Assembly: GCA_021325235.1 (NCBI GenBank)
Contig: JAJPHN010000025.1
Span: 496,001 to 560,000 of the forward strand
Direction of reading: 5' to 3'
DNA from: Terriglobia bacterium
GTDB lineage: Bacteria; Acidobacteriota; Terriglobia; Bryobacterales; Bryobacteraceae
Length of the DNA: 64,000 bases
Part shown: positions 62,674-64,000 of the stretch, one piece after another
Numbering within the stretch: the stretch's first letter is position 1
Layout: the number at the start of each line of letters is the position of its first letter
Translations under genes and position numbers: made by a program
The notes under the pieces: model-generated
The model's database searches: none
What the model saw: the letters and a program-made list of their open reading frames with translations, nothing else
Told to the model about the DNA's origin: nothing

Positions 62674-64000
62674 TACGGCGATTGCTGGCGCTCCTGGTTG
62701 GCCTGTCGGGGCTGGCACACGCCACAACATTTGAGACACGGGGCGCAGATTCCAAGACATGGGCCGCGATTCTGGGTTCGGTCGGGTTCACCGAGGCTCA
62801 CGATGGGAGCGCAGGGATTGTGATCGCGCCTGCCGAACGTTTGCCCGAAGCCGCAGCTCTGGCGCAGTGGCATATCGTGATTCTCGAAGGTTCCGGTGCG
62901 GGCGCGGCAGCTTTCGGGATTTCGGCGAAATCGGAGACAATCAAGGTCCGGCAGATCGAAGATGAGCATGCGCCGAAGATGCAGATCATCTGGGAAAGTC
63001 CGGTGGATGTGCCGCGCGCGGAGATCCCGGCGGATTTTCAGATTTTTGCGAAAGAGAAGTGGACGGGCGCGCCCCTGGTTGCCGGAAAGCGCATCGGGCA
63101 CGGCGCGGTCTTATGGCTTGCGACCGATCCCGGCGCAACGGGTATCGAACGCTTTCCGTATCTGCTGCAGGCTTTACAGGATCTCGGCTGGTCGCCTGCC
63201 GCAGAAAGCGTAAATCTCTGGGCATTTTTCGATTCGGCGTATCGCGTGCGGGCAGATCCCGAGTATCTGGCGCACTGGTGGCGCCGTGCAGGCATTTCGG
63301 TGTTGCACGCTGCCGCCTGGCACAACATGGAACCCGATGCAGGCCGCGACGAGTATCTTGCCAAAGTGATCACCGCCTGCCATCACAACGCCATTTCGGT
63401 GTACGCGTGGCTCGAGCTGCCGCATGTGAGCGAGGCGTTCTGGGATGCACATCCGGAATGGCGCGAAAAAACGGCGGCCGGGCAGGATGCGCAACTCGAC
63501 TGGCGCAAGCTCATGAACCTCGAAAACCCGCAGTGCCGCGCCGCTGTTGCGACACTCGTACAGAAACTGCTGGCGCGCTTCGATTGGGATGGCGTGAATC
63601 TGGCTGAACTGTATTTCGAATCGCTCGAGGGTGCGAGTAACCCGGCGCGCTTTACGCCGATGAACAACGATGTTCGAGCGGAGTTCCAGCAGGCCAACGG
63701 CTTCGATCCGAAGCTGCTGTTCGACGCGGCATCGGCTTACGCGGCCGCGAGCCACCCGGAAGCATTGCGCAAGTTTCTTGATTTTCGAGCCGCGCTGGCG
63801 ACACGTATGCAGCAGCAATGGCTCGATGTTGTCGCTGGGACGCGAGCGCAAAAGCCGTATCTGGACACCGTCGTCACTCATATCGACGATCGTTTCGACA
63901 CCGGCATTCGCGACGAGCTGGGCGCGGACGTTGCCAAGACGTTGCCGTTGATCACAGCTCGGCGCGCGACCTTGTTGGTGGAAGATCCGGCACCGCTTTG
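62670..64000 (+). CDS. Secreted glycoside-hydrolase-like protein, partial at window end
   Basis: Open from GTG 62670 to the end of the window (over 443 residues, no stop seen). The start overlaps the TPR-gene stop (GTGA). Signal peptide: RRLLALLVGLSGLAHA. Residues 20-170 form an N-terminal domain; from 180 a TIM-barrel-like region reads NLWAFFDSAYRVRADPEY, AISVYAWLELPHVSEAFWDA, HPEWREKTAAGQDAQLDWRK, LMNLENPQCRAAVATLV and FDWDGVNLAELYFESLEGAS. The HPEW/LMNLENP/WDGVNLAELYFE pattern is that of GHL10/DUF187 and PgaB-like hydrolase domains. The Glu in LAELYFE is a candidate catalytic residue. Likely processes an exopolysaccharide; the 3' end is missing. Confidence 0.75.
   Translation, partial: MIRRLLALLVGLSGLAHATTFETRGADSKTWAAILGSVGFTEAHDGSAGIVIAPAERLPEAAALAQWHIVILEGSGAGAAAFGISAKSETIKVRQIEDEHAPKMQIIWESPVDVPRAEIPADFQIFAKEKWTGAPLVAGKRIGHGAVLWLATDPGATGIERFPYLLQALQDLGWSPAAESVNLWAFFDSAYRVRADPEYLAHWWRRAGISVLHAAAWHNMEPDAGRDEYLAKVITACHHNAISVYAWLELPHVSEAFWDAHPEWREKTAAGQDAQLDWRKLMNLENPQCRAAVATLVQKLLARFDWDGVNLAELYFESLEGASNPARFTPMNNDVRAEFQQANGFDPKLLFDAASAYAAASHPEALRKFLDFRAALATRMQQQWLDVVAGTRAQKPYLDTVVTHIDDRFDTGIRDELGADVAKTLPLITARRATLLVEDPAPL

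Overview
The window is high-GC bacterial chromosome, densely packed on both strands, and reads like an Acidobacteriota genome, most plausibly the Solibacter/Bryobacter branch. This rests on gene content, not on a marker gene: three very long FtsX/MacB-type orphan permeases of the acidobacterial ADOP type (one with its PadR regulator), a PF07638-type ECF sigma factor next to a PknB-like kinase with TPRs, several TPR and lipoprotein genes, and a PEP-CTERM protein. No rRNA, tRNA, CRISPR array, prophage or insertion sequence was recognised. The only disturbed spots are a frameshifted vapC and a scar of gene fragments at about 56.7-57.25 kb.

Layout. 0.3-5.8 kb (minus): inositol-phosphate synthase, NAD-dependent epimerase, FMN-binding flavoprotein and an ADOP permease. 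5.9-7.3 kb (plus): LytTR response regulator and vapB/vapC. 7.3-14.2 kb: large TPR protein (minus), miaA and a small exported protein (plus), two small minus-strand genes, an OprB-like porin (minus) and a PEP-CTERM protein (plus). 14.2-21.1 kb: exported amidohydrolase (plus), then a FUSC / ABC-F / lipoprotein cluster (minus). 21.1-22.8 kb: a minus-strand operon of group III truncated haemoglobin, cupin and small membrane protein, divergent from an NsrR-like Rrf2 regulator across a perfect 29-bp palindrome. This is the clearest regulatory circuit in the window. 23.0-29.8 kb: secreted protein, ECF sigma factor, Ser/Thr kinase, DUF4097-like repeat protein and a PIG-L family deacetylase with a long N-terminal extension.

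29.8-33.2 kb (plus): a four-gene NitT/TauT-type ABC importer with two different permeases and a membrane-anchored binding protein. 33.2-40.3 kb: TMEM175-like channel, DUF2059 protein, ADOP permease and PadR regulator (minus operon), a divergent third ADOP permease, and a small membrane protein. 40.3-44.7 kb: a TonB-like protein, threonine synthase and homoserine kinase, with a convergent aspartate kinase; together these give three of the five steps from aspartate to threonine. 44.8-48.8 kb: catalase-like haem peroxidase and a PHP / glycosyltransferase / DinB operon. 48.9-51.9 kb: a PAS sensor kinase behind a possible 17-codon leader peptide, an NfeD-like membrane protein and a lipoprotein. 51.9-56.7 kb: dihydroxyacetone kinase, a divergent rifampicin-monooxygenase-like flavoenzyme and a receiver-PP2C phosphatase. 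57.3-60.7 kb: SDR, cystathionine beta-synthase and cystathionine gamma-lyase/synthase. 60.7 kb to the end: a TPR/outer-membrane protein and a glycoside-hydrolase-like secreted protein that runs off the window, resembling an exopolysaccharide export locus.

TTG starts recur, some with a good Shine-Dalgarno sequence and some overlapping the previous stop codon. Several starts below therefore differ from the longest open frame. All functions are inferred by reading the translations; no database search was run.
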